From CAKSQF01 sp051867915 (GTDB lineage Bacteria > Bacillota > Clostridia > Oscillospirales > CAG-272), in contig JBJDZJ010000034.1 in assembly GCA_051867915.1 (NCBI GenBank), positions 1 to 21,516 of the forward strand: a stretch of 21,516 bases of DNA, given 5' to 3'. The position numbers and the translations under genes are program-made. Shown one piece after another: positions 15,201-21,516 of this stretch. Numbering within the stretch: position 1 is the stretch's first letter; the number at the start of each line of letters is the position of its first letter. The notes under the pieces are model-generated. The model was not told the DNA's origin. It did no database searches and saw only the letters and a program-made list of their open reading frames with translations.

Positions 15201-15236
15201 GGCGAGAAAGACGGCTCCGATCATCCGGGCGAATAA
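12204..15236 (+). CDS. YfhO-family multi-pass membrane protein (GT-C-like), 1010 residues
   Basis: YfhO-family proteins are large GT-C-like membrane proteins; Bacillus subtilis YfhO is linked to glycosylation of lipoteichoic acid together with a lipid-linked sugar transferase. The first membrane segment is at about 33-54. The loop after it carries D67-LNG-Q71 (motif D-x3-Q), then GEFIGIYAYYLASP (99-112) and AHNTMWIDAMMLLPL, all characteristic of the family. About a dozen further membrane segments run to residue ~500. A large exterior beta-rich domain (about 500-925) ends with the family hallmark PYDEGWNVYVDG, followed by a final membrane segment and a long acidic cytoplasmic tail of about 75 residues. 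The start at 12204 has GAAAGG 7 bases upstream; an ATG at 12189 overlaps that site and is less likely. Which sugar or polymer it handles is unknown. Confidence 0.9.
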   Translation: MDANKPIAQKGQKRRFSELLAASPLPRWKRKYGYLAAAFFLPLLIYWLIYICMGTYPFGEGSVLVLDLNGQYVYFFEALHHILRGDASFFYSWARSLGGEFIGIYAYYLASPLSYLVALFPSDHITEALLTILLIKCGTCGATMTFYLKKHRPNANIIGTITMSTCYALSSYMIAYAHNTMWIDAMMLLPLTLYGAEQLITKGKFKMYVVCLTLTLISTFYIGWMTCIFLLFYFFYYYFTCNVKFGDNNYYGERFHFLKSLGRMGVASLTAILIACIIIIPTYYSLSFGKNSFSEPSWEMLSQFDLIEFIGQMLPGSYDTVRPEGVPFVYCGLLSVLLLPIYFISKQVSAREKIGGGIMLMIMLFCMNNSIIDLIFHGFQRPNWLNYRYSFMFIFLVVVFSARALEHLHEIKFSYFVAVGAGILGLILLIQTQHYEYLDDFLCIWISILFLGANLAAIGFAKLKRLSGRICTIGIAAVCCVELFLSGILTTIGLDMDVVYSNRTGYVQFMDRLSPTVSYIKENDPSFYRMEKTVFRTVCDNMALNIRGLSNSTSTLNASTIRFLNQMGYSSTSHWTKYLGGNPVNDSLLGLKYIIYESSNGDVPGLYSEYCNDSENNLSAYLNSYALSLAYAASDSVKYLDISDSVDYASPFVTMNEIITALLGEDETVEVFKPVEYTLTLSGVSCTYRSTVSETLLDSDGNKVLDENGEEFKIYIPYFFYEPTSEGGTMTYTLNFPEDYKDGAPLYFFFCSNYPREVSWTFDNNGTAKSGTFFANESDCIQSLGNVNSSDYCDLTVKITNDSSIFYLMQDPEIFYYLDEEVFVDAMTRLAAGNYQIDADYSESHLTGTVNVPEGDSVLFTSIPYDEGWNVYVDGEKAEIYKTLNALIALDITPGQHTVEFVYRSSAMVYGWILSAIGVVIFAILCLMDYFLIRPGRAAKRKAFAEVIERHNAEEEERYRLLLERADRVGDGTPSNEAAVPSTDSDGESEESAPKPDQDGEKDGSDHPGE

Positions 15237-15250
15237 CCCCTGACAGTCGG

Positions 15251-15293
15251 CAGAGCCGATTCCGCAAAGCATGCGGAATCGGCTCTGTTTTTT
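15251..15293 (+). terminator. Strong Rho-independent terminator after the first YfhO-family gene
   Basis: A perfect 16-bp stem (15251-15266 with 15272-15287), a 5-base loop, and TTTTTT at 15288-15293. It closes the DUF951-YfhO unit and isolates it from the XRE regulator downstream. Confidence 0.96.
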
Positions 15294-15303
15294 CGTATAT
15301 TCT

Positions 15304-15350
15304 ACCGTCGAATCAACCGACGGTTGATATTCCTTTTTTAAAAATCAACC
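15304..15350. promoter_or_regulatory. Candidate operator: overlapping inverted repeats upstream of the XRE gene
   Basis: ATCAACCG-A-CGGTTGAT (15312-15328) is a perfect 8+1+8 palindrome. A further half-site ATCAACC is at 15344-15350, just before the -35 of the XRE promoter. A second inverted repeat, ACCGTCG (15304-15310) with CGACGGT (15318-15324), overlaps the first. A natural reading is an operator for the adjacent XRE regulator (autoregulation), but no binding evidence exists in the sequence itself. Confidence 0.55.
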
Positions 15351-15358
15351 AATAATTG

Positions 15359-15387
15359 TGGACAAAGCGTATAAAATATGCTATAAT
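15359..15387 (+). promoter_or_regulatory. Promoter of the XRE regulator gene
   Basis: TGGACA (15359-15364) and TATAAT (15382-15387) are 17 bases apart with an extended -10 TGC. The predicted start near 15394 leaves a leader of about 44 bases containing the ribosome site GGAAAGGAG (15421-15429). Confidence 0.82.
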
Positions 15388-15437
15388 GGAAGATAGCAGG
15401 TCAAAAACGGTCTTGTACCCGGAAAGGAGACGGTAAA

Positions 15438-15929
15438 ATGGGTAATCCGGACATTGCACAAAACATCAGACGGCTGCGCCGGGAGCGGAACATCAGTCAG
15501 GCCGCCCTTGCCGACGCTTTGGACATCAGCATTCAGGCGGTGTCCAAATGGGAATGTGGGAATTCTTCGCCCGACATTGCCCTTCTGCCCCTGATTGCCG
15601 ATTTTTTCGGTATCACCATCGACGAGCTGTTCCGGGGACGGAGATCGGCATCCTCTTCCCTTCGTGGGCAGGATCTGCCGGACGACGGCGTTTTTCGGGT
15701 GGTGCAGGCGGTAGGCAGGCACATTCTCCGGGCGGAGCAATACAGCGACCGGAAGACGGTCCGTCTGGTGATCGGAAAAGACGATCCCCTGCCGAAAAAG
15801 CTGGAATTCTGTGCGCCTACCCGAATCACCGGCGATCTCACCTGCGAAAGTCTCACCGTTCACGGGGATTTGGAGATCACGGGAATGCTGTCGGCGGCGT
15901 CGGAGCAGATCGACGGGGAGAAAAAATAG
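15438..15929 (+). CDS. XRE-family transcriptional regulator
   Basis: The 163-residue DNA-binding protein has a Cro/C1-type helix-turn-helix at about 6-66 (IAQNIRRLRRERNISQAALA, then the recognition helix SIQAVSKWECGNSSPDI). Pattern and spacing are typical of chromosomal XRE regulators in clostridia. A short linker follows, then a C-terminal region (about 85-155). Part of this (CAPTRITGDLTCESLTVHGDLEITG) has the alternating hydrophobic/Gly pattern of a bactofilin-like beta-helix and might serve oligomerisation; that is inference. The start has a strong ribosome site (GGAAAGGAG, 8 bases upstream). The gene is alone on its transcript, between the terminators of two YfhO-family genes, and an operator-like repeat lies upstream. 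Its targets are unknown; autoregulation and control of a neighbour are both plausible. Confidence 0.9.
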   Translation: MGNPDIAQNIRRLRRERNISQAALADALDISIQAVSKWECGNSSPDIALLPLIADFFGITIDELFRGRRSASSSLRGQDLPDDGVFRVVQAVGRHILRAEQYSDRKTVRLVIGKDDPLPKKLEFCAPTRITGDLTCESLTVHGDLEITGMLSAASEQIDGEKK

Positions 15930-15938
15930 AAACAGATT

Positions 15939-15978
15939 TGGCAGTCACAAGGTACCTGTGACTGCCAGATTTTTATTG
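15939..15978. terminator. Bidirectional terminator between the XRE gene and the second YfhO-like gene
   Basis: An 11-bp stem (15939-15949 with 15957-15967) flanks a 7-base AGGTACC centre. TTTTTATT follows on the plus strand, and the A-rich 15921-15933 gives a broken T-tract on the minus strand. It lies between two convergent genes, and the minus-strand stop codon (15973-15975) lies inside the plus-strand T-tract. Confidence 0.85.
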
Positions 15979-18612
15979 CATTCTTTTCTTCTTCCGACTC
16001 AACAGTACATCCGAGACGATGACTGCGCAAAGTCCCGCAAAACCGACCGGCGAGACCATCTTGCCTGCCGTCAGCCCCGGAGAGGTGTAGCGGATGTGAA
16101 TCTCATGATCCCCCGCCGAAATCGGGAAGCCGATGAAGCAGGTGTCCACCTTTTCGGGTGTGATTTCCTGTCCGTCCACCGTCACGGTGTAGCCCCTTCC
16201 GTACAGGAAGGAAAGATTGAAATATCCGTCTTCGGTCACCGTGATACTGCCGTAAATGTCATCCCCTTTGGTCCGCTCCCGGTCGATCTCAAAGGGGTCC
16301 AGACCGTCGGACAGTCCCTCCAGCGTTGCCGGATCGACAATCCAAAGCTCGGGATCCGAAATCCGATAGGTCCCCGGATCAAAGGTGAAGTTCAGACAGT
16401 TGCCCTCATCCGGAGTCAGAACATACTCGAAGGAATTGTTGTGGTTGAAATACTTCCAGTTTGCCCGGGTGATCACATTGCGCACGCCGTTGACCCACAC
16501 GCTCCGATCGGCGGTCGAATAGCCCGGCACCCGGTTGTCGATGGAGAAGCGCAGAACCACCAGTTTGCCTTCGCACTCCTTTGGCAGGGTATAGCGGTAA
16601 GTGGTCTGTTCGCTCGATTGATAGAGAAAGCCGCTCTCGGTCAGAGTCATTTTTTCAAAATCCGAAAACAGGTCGTCGCAGTCGATTTTCACAAAATCCG
16701 ACTGAAAATCCTCCACATAGGGAGCATCCTCCACAATGGTATAGCGAAGCAGTGCCTCCATGGTTTCCGGAAAGGACAGACTTTCATACTGCTCAACACT
16801 CATAAGCGAAGTGGTGGCATAGCCCACAGGCAGACTGTCATCGGTTTCGTACAGGATATAGTCCCCCTTGCGGGCGATTTCCTCATAGCCCGGCGGTACA
16901 GGGCCATCCTTGTAGCTGATCCAGTAGCGATTGCCCATATAGAGGTTGAAATACAGATTTACAGGACGGGAGACCGAAGCGTTCTCCCGCTCGGCGTCGT
17001 CGATGCACATTTCATCCAGCATAAAGCTGAAATACTCCATCCGATGCAGGGAAGAATAAACGGTGTCACCGTACTGGGACATATGGTAGACCTTGTTCAT
17101 GATGTCGCTTTCGGTGTTTCCGGGCAGATTTCCGTTTGTCAGGGTGGAATCAATCCCGACCGCCACCCGATAAAGGCCGCCGTCTCGCTCCACCGCCATC
17201 TCCACCAGCTCATACAGATCGTCGGAATTCTCGACTTCATAGTCGGATACGGCGGTCAGCCGATCCACAGATCCGTAACCGAAGCAGGAAATGATCAACA
17301 CCGCAGGAAGGGGAATGGCAAGGAGATTATTGTATTTTGCATTTCTGAGGAAGTAAAACAGCAGAAGAACCGCCGTCACCACCAGAAAATCGGGGAGATA
17401 GAATCCGCTCCAGCTTTGGGACAGGGGGAAGATCACCTTCCGGACCGACAGAATCACAAAAACGGGCAGTTCGGGAAGCAATCGGAGCCTGCCTTCAAAC
17501 AGGTCGGACAGGGTTCGTCCGCAGATCAGCAGTCCCAGCGGAAGCAGGGGAATCAGCGCCTTTCCGTCCAGATACATAAAGGCGTTCAACAGATAGATCA
17601 GGGCAGGATTGCACGCTGTCAGCGCAAAGAAGACGGCAAGAAACCGATCCTTTCCCTTCCCACGGACAATCTGCTGAATGATGGCGAAAATGAAGAAAGA
17701 GGACAGCCCCATAGAATAGCACCCGAAGGTCATATAATAGGGCTCGAACTTAGGCAGCAGATCGGTCCGGGTCAGCGACTGATTGGTACTCTCCCGACAT
17801 TCGGGAATTGCCATCGCCGTGGGAAGCAGAAGAACCCCCGCCATCAGCACGGCAATCAGCAACAGAAGCAGAAAGGGCAGTCCCGTTCCGAAGAAATCGA
17901 CAAGGACGGGCTTATCCTTTTTCTCGTTCCGACGCTCCAGAAAACGATAGATACCGTACAGAGTGATTGCGAGCAGAGAGACGATGCTGTATAGATAGCT
18001 GCTCATAATGATGAGAAAGGCGGAGATCACCAGTCCCGTCTTTCTTCCCGTATCAAACCAAACATCCACAAAATGCAGGGCGGCAATCAGGAAGGGCAGA
18101 TAGATCACAAACATGATGTGCCGATGACTGTGGAAAAGAAGCGGTCCGCAGAATGCCAGAAAAACCGTCAGATATAGGGAGATCCGGCGATCAAAGCGTT
18201 TTCGGATCCAGAGATAGAAGAAAATAACGGTCAGGAAAAAGCTGACAATCGCCGCACCGATCAGATAATAGGTCATATCCACAAAGGGAAGCAGGTAGGA
18301 AAATAGGATTACGGGCGAAAGCAGTCCATAGTAGGAAAAACAGAAAATGTTCTCCCCTGCCCCGATATTGGGCGCAAAGGAGGGAAAGAGATTGCCCGTG
18401 GAGTAAAACAGATCGCGAAAATACTCGGGCAGTACCGAATGCTGACAGTCCCAGTCGGTTTCCGATCCGTAGAGGTAAACCCCTCGGGTGAAGACGATCA
18501 TATACACCAGACAGGCAAGGCAGACTGCCGTCAGCAGAAAGGCATCCTTCCGACCCGGTTTCTTTCCCGCCAAAGCGTCGGGTTCGGAAAAGAGGGTTGA
18601 AAAAAACTTCAT
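15973..18612 (-). CDS. Second YfhO-like multi-pass membrane protein, 879 residues
   Basis: This is a large integral membrane protein with the same plan as the plus-strand YfhO protein nearby: an N-terminal membrane segment (about 24-44), a loop with the D-x3-Q motif (D53-WDC-Q57), then GENIFCFSYYGLLSP (86-100) and HRHIMFVIYLPF, each matching the corresponding motif in the first protein. About ten more membrane segments run to ~440. An exterior beta-rich domain follows and ends with GRGYTVTVDG and SAGDHEIHIRY, the family's usual C-terminal module, then a last membrane segment and a short basic tail. Overall similarity to the first copy looks low, so this is an old paralog rather than a recent duplicate. 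The start has GGAG 7 bases upstream. It begins 21 bases after rqcH and is probably co-transcribed with it. The substrate is unknown. Confidence 0.82.
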   Translation of the reverse strand: MKFFSTLFSEPDALAGKKPGRKDAFLLTAVCLACLVYMIVFTRGVYLYGSETDWDCQHSVLPEYFRDLFYSTGNLFPSFAPNIGAGENIFCFSYYGLLSPVILFSYLLPFVDMTYYLIGAAIVSFFLTVIFFYLWIRKRFDRRISLYLTVFLAFCGPLLFHSHRHIMFVIYLPFLIAALHFVDVWFDTGRKTGLVISAFLIIMSSYLYSIVSLLAITLYGIYRFLERRNEKKDKPVLVDFFGTGLPFLLLLLIAVLMAGVLLLPTAMAIPECRESTNQSLTRTDLLPKFEPYYMTFGCYSMGLSSFFIFAIIQQIVRGKGKDRFLAVFFALTACNPALIYLLNAFMYLDGKALIPLLPLGLLICGRTLSDLFEGRLRLLPELPVFVILSVRKVIFPLSQSWSGFYLPDFLVVTAVLLLFYFLRNAKYNNLLAIPLPAVLIISCFGYGSVDRLTAVSDYEVENSDDLYELVEMAVERDGGLYRVAVGIDSTLTNGNLPGNTESDIMNKVYHMSQYGDTVYSSLHRMEYFSFMLDEMCIDDAERENASVSRPVNLYFNLYMGNRYWISYKDGPVPPGYEEIARKGDYILYETDDSLPVGYATTSLMSVEQYESLSFPETMEALLRYTIVEDAPYVEDFQSDFVKIDCDDLFSDFEKMTLTESGFLYQSSEQTTYRYTLPKECEGKLVVLRFSIDNRVPGYSTADRSVWVNGVRNVITRANWKYFNHNNSFEYVLTPDEGNCLNFTFDPGTYRISDPELWIVDPATLEGLSDGLDPFEIDRERTKGDDIYGSITVTEDGYFNLSFLYGRGYTVTVDGQEITPEKVDTCFIGFPISAGDHEIHIRYTSPGLTAGKMVSPVGFAGLCAVIVSDVLLSRKKKRMQ

Positions 18613-18633
18613 ATAATTACTCCGATATGCAGG

Positions 18634-20376
18634 TCAGTCCTCCCGCAGACGCTCGCAGAGGGCGGGATCGGGGGTGACATAGGCGCTGTAATTGGTATGA
18701 TAGATGACAAATCCGGGCTTTGCGCCGGCAGGCTTCTTTAGATTTCGGACCTGAGTATAGTCCACGGCGATGTTTTTCGCCTCAGCCAGAGAGGAATGGT
18801 ACGCCGCAATCATCGCCGCCTCGGTGAAATCCCGCTCGGAGGGTTCCTCGCCGTCGCACAGGAGAACCACATGGGATCCGGGTGCATTCTTCACATGGAA
18901 CCACCAATCGCTCTTCCCGGCGATTTTGAAGGACAACTGCTCGTTCTGGACATTGTTCTTGCCGCACAGCAGGCGGTATCCCCCCGATGTGCGGAATACA
19001 AGGGGCTTGGAAGGCGTTTTCTTTGCGCCGCCCGGATTCTTTTTCATACGGGATCCGTAGCCTGCCTCTGCCAGTTCGGCACGGATTTCGTCCAGCTCGC
19101 TTTGACCTTTGGCACGGCTGAGACTGTCCAGCACGCTGTCCAGATAGGCGATTTCTTCCTCGGAGCGGGCAAGCTGAACGCTCAGAATCTCCTCGGCATT
19201 CTTTGCTTTGTTGTATTTCTTATAATACCTTTGCGCATTGGCGGCGGGGGACAGCCTGGGATCCAGTTCCACCCGCACCTTCGGCATGGTCTCGTCGCAG
19301 TAGTCGGTCAGCAGGGCCGAGTCCATACCCCGCTTCAGAAGGTACATCTCGCCGGTGATCAGGTCACCCATGCGGCGGTATTCATCCTTTTTGGCTGCCT
19401 CGGCAAGCTCCTCCCTTTGGGAGTCCGACTTCTTTTCCAGCCGGGATCGGGCATTGTGAATCAGCCTCAGCAGATCGCCCGCACGCTGACGGACCCGATC
19501 GCTCTGGTCCCTTGCGGAAAAGTATTTCTCAATCAGCTGTGAAAAACTGTCGGTTCTGACGCATTGAAAGCCTTCCCCGTACTGGGTGATCCCGAAAAAA
19601 CAGTATTCGACGGGATGACCGTTTTCATCCGTCACAAGGCAGGGCTCAAAATCGCCGCTTCGGATCCGCTTTGTCAGTCTCGAAAAGGCGTTCCAAAGCA
19701 GATTTTTCCCGCAGGACAGGGTTTCTCCCGTAGTAAAAGCAATTTCCCGTGCAACAACCGAAGAGATGCCCTGATAGTTCGCCGTAATGAATTTATCGGT
19801 CCGGGACGAGGGTTCACCCCCCTCCAGACGGGCAAAAAAGCCTTCCTTTGTCTCGGTCAGGGGATTGACCTTATCCTGCGCAGGAGGCAGTTCATAGCGC
19901 ATTCCAGGCAGAACCTGACGCTTTGCCGAGGTGGTAAAATCCACCGGGCGGATGGCGCCCAGAATCCGATCCTCCCCGTCGGTGAGAATCAGATTGCTGT
20001 ACTTGCCCATAATTTCGGCATACAGCCTTTTTTCCGATAAAAAGCCCATGTCGTCTCTGGATTCGATCCGGATCCGAACCACCCGCTCAAAGCCGATCTG
20101 CTCCACATCGAGAATCTTTCCGCCGCTCAGATGCTTGCGCAGAAGGATGCAGAACATAGGCGGGACAGAGGGGTTCTCCTTGATCTCGCCCGTCAGATGG
20201 ATTCTCGGATTGTTGGCAGAGGCGGAGACGGTCAGTCTCAGATTGTCCCTGCCCGAATGGAGAAGCAGAAGGATTTCGTCCTTTTCAGGCTGATGAACCT
20301 TTTCGATTCTTGCAAGCGTCAGTCGCTCCCGAAGCTCCCCGGTGATCGCCGCCACCATTCCCGCATCAAATGCCAT
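18634..20376 (-). CDS. rqcH: RqcH/FbpA (NFACT family) ribosome quality-control factor
   Basis: The 580-residue NFACT protein is the bacterial counterpart of eukaryotic Rqc2. In Bacillus RqcH binds obstructed 50S subunits and adds C-terminal alanine tails to mark stalled chains for degradation; relatives were earlier called fibronectin-binding protein A. The NFACT-N domain starts at MAFDAGMV and contains NNPRIHLT, and is followed by a coiled-coil-rich middle (about 280-440). The NFACT-R domain (about 465-565) shows KSDWWFHVKNAPGSHVVL. At the positions corresponding to the D97-R98 pair of B. subtilis RqcH, this protein has E97-R98. The start at 20376 has AAAGGA 7 bases upstream; the frame extends 16 codons further without support. 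It is the first gene of a likely two-gene transcript with the second YfhO-like gene. Confidence 0.95.
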   Translation of the reverse strand: MAFDAGMVAAITGELRERLTLARIEKVHQPEKDEILLLLHSGRDNLRLTVSASANNPRIHLTGEIKENPSVPPMFCILLRKHLSGGKILDVEQIGFERVVRIRIESRDDMGFLSEKRLYAEIMGKYSNLILTDGEDRILGAIRPVDFTTSAKRQVLPGMRYELPPAQDKVNPLTETKEGFFARLEGGEPSSRTDKFITANYQGISSVVAREIAFTTGETLSCGKNLLWNAFSRLTKRIRSGDFEPCLVTDENGHPVEYCFFGITQYGEGFQCVRTDSFSQLIEKYFSARDQSDRVRQRAGDLLRLIHNARSRLEKKSDSQREELAEAAKKDEYRRMGDLITGEMYLLKRGMDSALLTDYCDETMPKVRVELDPRLSPAANAQRYYKKYNKAKNAEEILSVQLARSEEEIAYLDSVLDSLSRAKGQSELDEIRAELAEAGYGSRMKKNPGGAKKTPSKPLVFRTSGGYRLLCGKNNVQNEQLSFKIAGKSDWWFHVKNAPGSHVVLLCDGEEPSERDFTEAAMIAAYHSSLAEAKNIAVDYTQVRNLKKPAGAKPGFVIYHTNYSAYVTPDPALCERLRED

Positions 20377-20433
20377 GATTCGATCCTTTCTCTCACGCTC
20401 CGCCGATTTCCGGAGAGCGCACACAATTCACCG

Positions 20434-20455
20434 CCGCCTTTTTTCAAAAAGGCGG
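20434..20455. repeat. Palindrome at the predicted rqcH transcript start
   Basis: CCGCCTTTTT (20434-20443) and AAAAAGGCGG (20446-20455) are perfect inverted copies around a 2-base centre. No T-run follows on either side, so this is not a standard terminator even though it lies after the GNAT gene. It would form a hairpin at the very 5' end of the rqcH mRNA. Confidence 0.75.
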
Positions 20456-20461
20456 TCGGAA

Positions 20462-20490
20462 CTTATATTAAAACTGAAAAATTTCTACAA
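20462..20490 (-). promoter_or_regulatory. Promoter of rqcH
   Basis: On the minus strand, TTGTAG (20485-20490) and TATAAG (20462-20467) are 17 bases apart. The -35 overlaps the last codon and stop of the GNAT gene. The predicted start lies at about 20455, at the edge of the palindrome. Confidence 0.6.
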
Positions 20491-21162
20491 TTTATAGGCC
20501 GTGTAGGCGTAAAATCTGCCTGTCCGCCGAAAACCCGCCTTCTTGGCAAGCTTTTGAGAGGCTCTGTTGTATCGGCTGACCGCATATCCGACCCGATAGC
20601 CCTGTTCCAACAGATCCTTTGCCAGTGCCACGGCATTGGACAGGGCGTACCCCTTCTGCCGATATTCGGGCGCCGTCTCCACGGTGATCTCCAGCACCCT
20701 TTGATCGGGGTCATGCTCGTTGACGGTGGCAATGGAGACGATTTTATCCCCCAGAAGGGTCACATAGGCGGGCAGTTCCTTATCCATCTGCTCCACCATC
20801 GAAAAGGACACCCGTACATCATAGTCCCCGTCGCAAAGACGAACCGAATCGGGGCGGATCCGATCCACCGCAAGGTCTCGGGGGTCGGACGCCTCATAGG
20901 AAAGATACCAGCGATACTTTCCGATACATTCCCGCAGATAGCCCAGCCCCTCCACATAGGGGCGAAGTTTCCCGTCCAGCCAGTCGATGGCCTCCTTGGT
21001 AAAGGGATTGTTCAAAAAGCGGGCGTGAAACTCGGTGGCAATGTCTTCGATGCCCGCATAGGCCTCGATTTCCACATCTCCGTCCGTTTCCTCCACCAGA
21101 AGGGGAACCAGCGTGGGATAGCCCATTTCCAAAATTTCGCTTTCGTCCTCCAATATCAGCAT
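20485..21162 (-). CDS. GNAT-family N-acetyltransferase
   Basis: The 225-residue protein transfers an acetyl group from acetyl-CoA to an amine of an unknown substrate. The C-terminal GNAT core (about 115-225) shows motif A with the pyrophosphate-binding loop in VETAPEYRQKGYALSNAVAL (R168-QKG-YA), followed by the expected helix, then SRYNRASQKLAKKAGFRRTG, the usual motif B region. The N-terminal ~110 residues are less typical, with a helix-rich substrate-side region. The start at 21162 has GGGAG 7 bases upstream and leaves a 40-base gap to the preceding gene; the frame runs on to 21243 without a better site. It probably follows the nitroreductase gene in one transcript. No terminator with a T-run is seen after it. 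The substrate cannot be predicted. Confidence 0.85.
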   Translation of the reverse strand: MLILEDESEILEMGYPTLVPLLVEETDGDVEIEAYAGIEDIATEFHARFLNNPFTKEAIDWLDGKLRPYVEGLGYLRECIGKYRWYLSYEASDPRDLAVDRIRPDSVRLCDGDYDVRVSFSMVEQMDKELPAYVTLLGDKIVSIATVNEHDPDQRVLEITVETAPEYRQKGYALSNAVALAKDLLEQGYRVGYAVSRYNRASQKLAKKAGFRRTGRFYAYTAYKL

Positions 21163-21202
21163 ATCTGCTCTCCCGTCCCTTCTCCTATGTCCCGGGCTTG
21201 GT

Positions 21203-21516
21203 TCAGCCCCACTCAAAGGGTTCGGAACCCGCTCCGATTTCAAAGTGATATTTCACGATGCCCAGATCCAGCTTGGTATAAAATCCCGTTCCCGCACGGG
21301 CGATGACCCGATTGCCGCACAGCGTCAGTCGGAACTTCTGCTGATTCATCGCCGTAGGCGCAAGCAGTGCCGCCTCCACGCCGGATCGGAACCATGCGGG
21401 GATGGGTTCGTCTGCGCTTGCCACCTCCGAAAACGGCTTGGATTTATGAGGAACACCGTTGGTTTGACCGTATCCCAGCGCAGTGGCGGCGCACAGCTTT
21501 TCGCCTTTGTCTACGG
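21203..21516 (-). CDS. Nitroreductase-family protein, 3' end only
   Basis: The frame is open from the right edge of the window to a TGA at 21203-21205, giving 104 C-terminal residues. The segments PAWFRSGVEAALLAPTAMNQ, QQKFRLTLCGN and GFYTKLDLGIVKYHFEIGAG match the C-terminal half of the putative nitroreductase family (FMN-binding, PF14512 type). Members bind FMN and are usually assigned NAD(P)H-dependent reductase activity, but physiological substrates are rarely known. The N-terminal half, including most FMN contacts, lies outside the window, so completeness cannot be judged. A GTG at 21424 inside the frame is not the real start, because homology-like sequence continues upstream of it without a stop. 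Confidence 0.8.
   Translation of the reverse strand, partial: VDKGEKLCAATALGYGQTNGVPHKSKPFSEVASADEPIPAWFRSGVEAALLAPTAMNQQKFRLTLCGNRVIARAGTGFYTKLDLGIVKYHFEIGAGSEPFEWG

Noticed and set aside
13740..15272. Long minus-strand open frame opposite the 1010-residue YfhO protein
   Set aside because: It is antisense to the well-supported exterior domain of the YfhO protein, starts inside the terminator hairpin and has no ribosome site.
15811..17994. Long plus-strand open frame (about 727 codons) overlapping the XRE gene and opposite the second YfhO-like gene
   Set aside because: It runs through the XRE gene in another frame, a terminator and the antisense of a membrane protein. Its composition is the His/Gln/Gly-rich pattern of a frame opposite hydrophobic codons.

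Overview
The window looks like chromosome of a low-GC-lineage Firmicute, most likely an anaerobic gut-type clostridium (Oscillospirales-like). This rests on the holB-ricT-trmN6-rsmI gene order known from Bacillus and Clostridia, an oxygen/NO-scavenging flavodiiron protein, a clostridial 2[4Fe-4S] ferredoxin, DUF951, RqcH, and strong AGGAGG-type ribosome sites. The placement is inference; there is no rRNA or marker tree. Genes are dense, no gap exceeds about 205 bases, and I see no tRNA, rRNA, CRISPR, insertion sequence or phage gene.

Left part (1-3670): the 3' end of a membrane-protein gene, then a flavodiiron protein gene on the plus strand with a textbook promoter and terminator. Convergent to it is an unusual gene for an ECF-like sigma factor fused to a winged-helix-like segment and a large unrecognised C-terminal region. 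A 16-base imperfect inverted repeat lies upstream of that sigma gene.

Minus-strand housekeeping block (3674-10089, read right to left): holB (clamp-loader delta'), ricT (PSP1/YaaT), a small ferredoxin with its own promoter and terminator, trmN6-like methyltransferase, rsmI, smpB and a secreted N-acetylmuramoyl-L-alanine amidase lipoprotein. Stop/start overlaps (rsmI/trmN6, smpB/rsmI, amidase/smpB) indicate translational coupling. Compared with Bacillus, yabA and yazA are absent and the ferredoxin sits where yabA would be.

Plus-strand block (10218-15929): an unrecognised single-pass membrane protein, a DUF3298-like lipoprotein, a DUF951 protein overlapping the leader of a 1010-residue YfhO-family membrane protein, and an XRE-type regulator with a candidate operator.

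Right minus-strand block (15973-21516): a second, divergent YfhO-like protein behind rqcH (ribosome quality control), a GNAT acetyltransferase, and the 3' end of a nitroreductase-family gene. The two YfhO-like proteins face each other across the XRE regulator and share sequence motifs. Most of the window is ordinary core genome. The points most worth a second look are the sigma fusion, the ferredoxin insertion, the long tail on RicT, the YfhO/XRE arrangement and the operator-like repeats.
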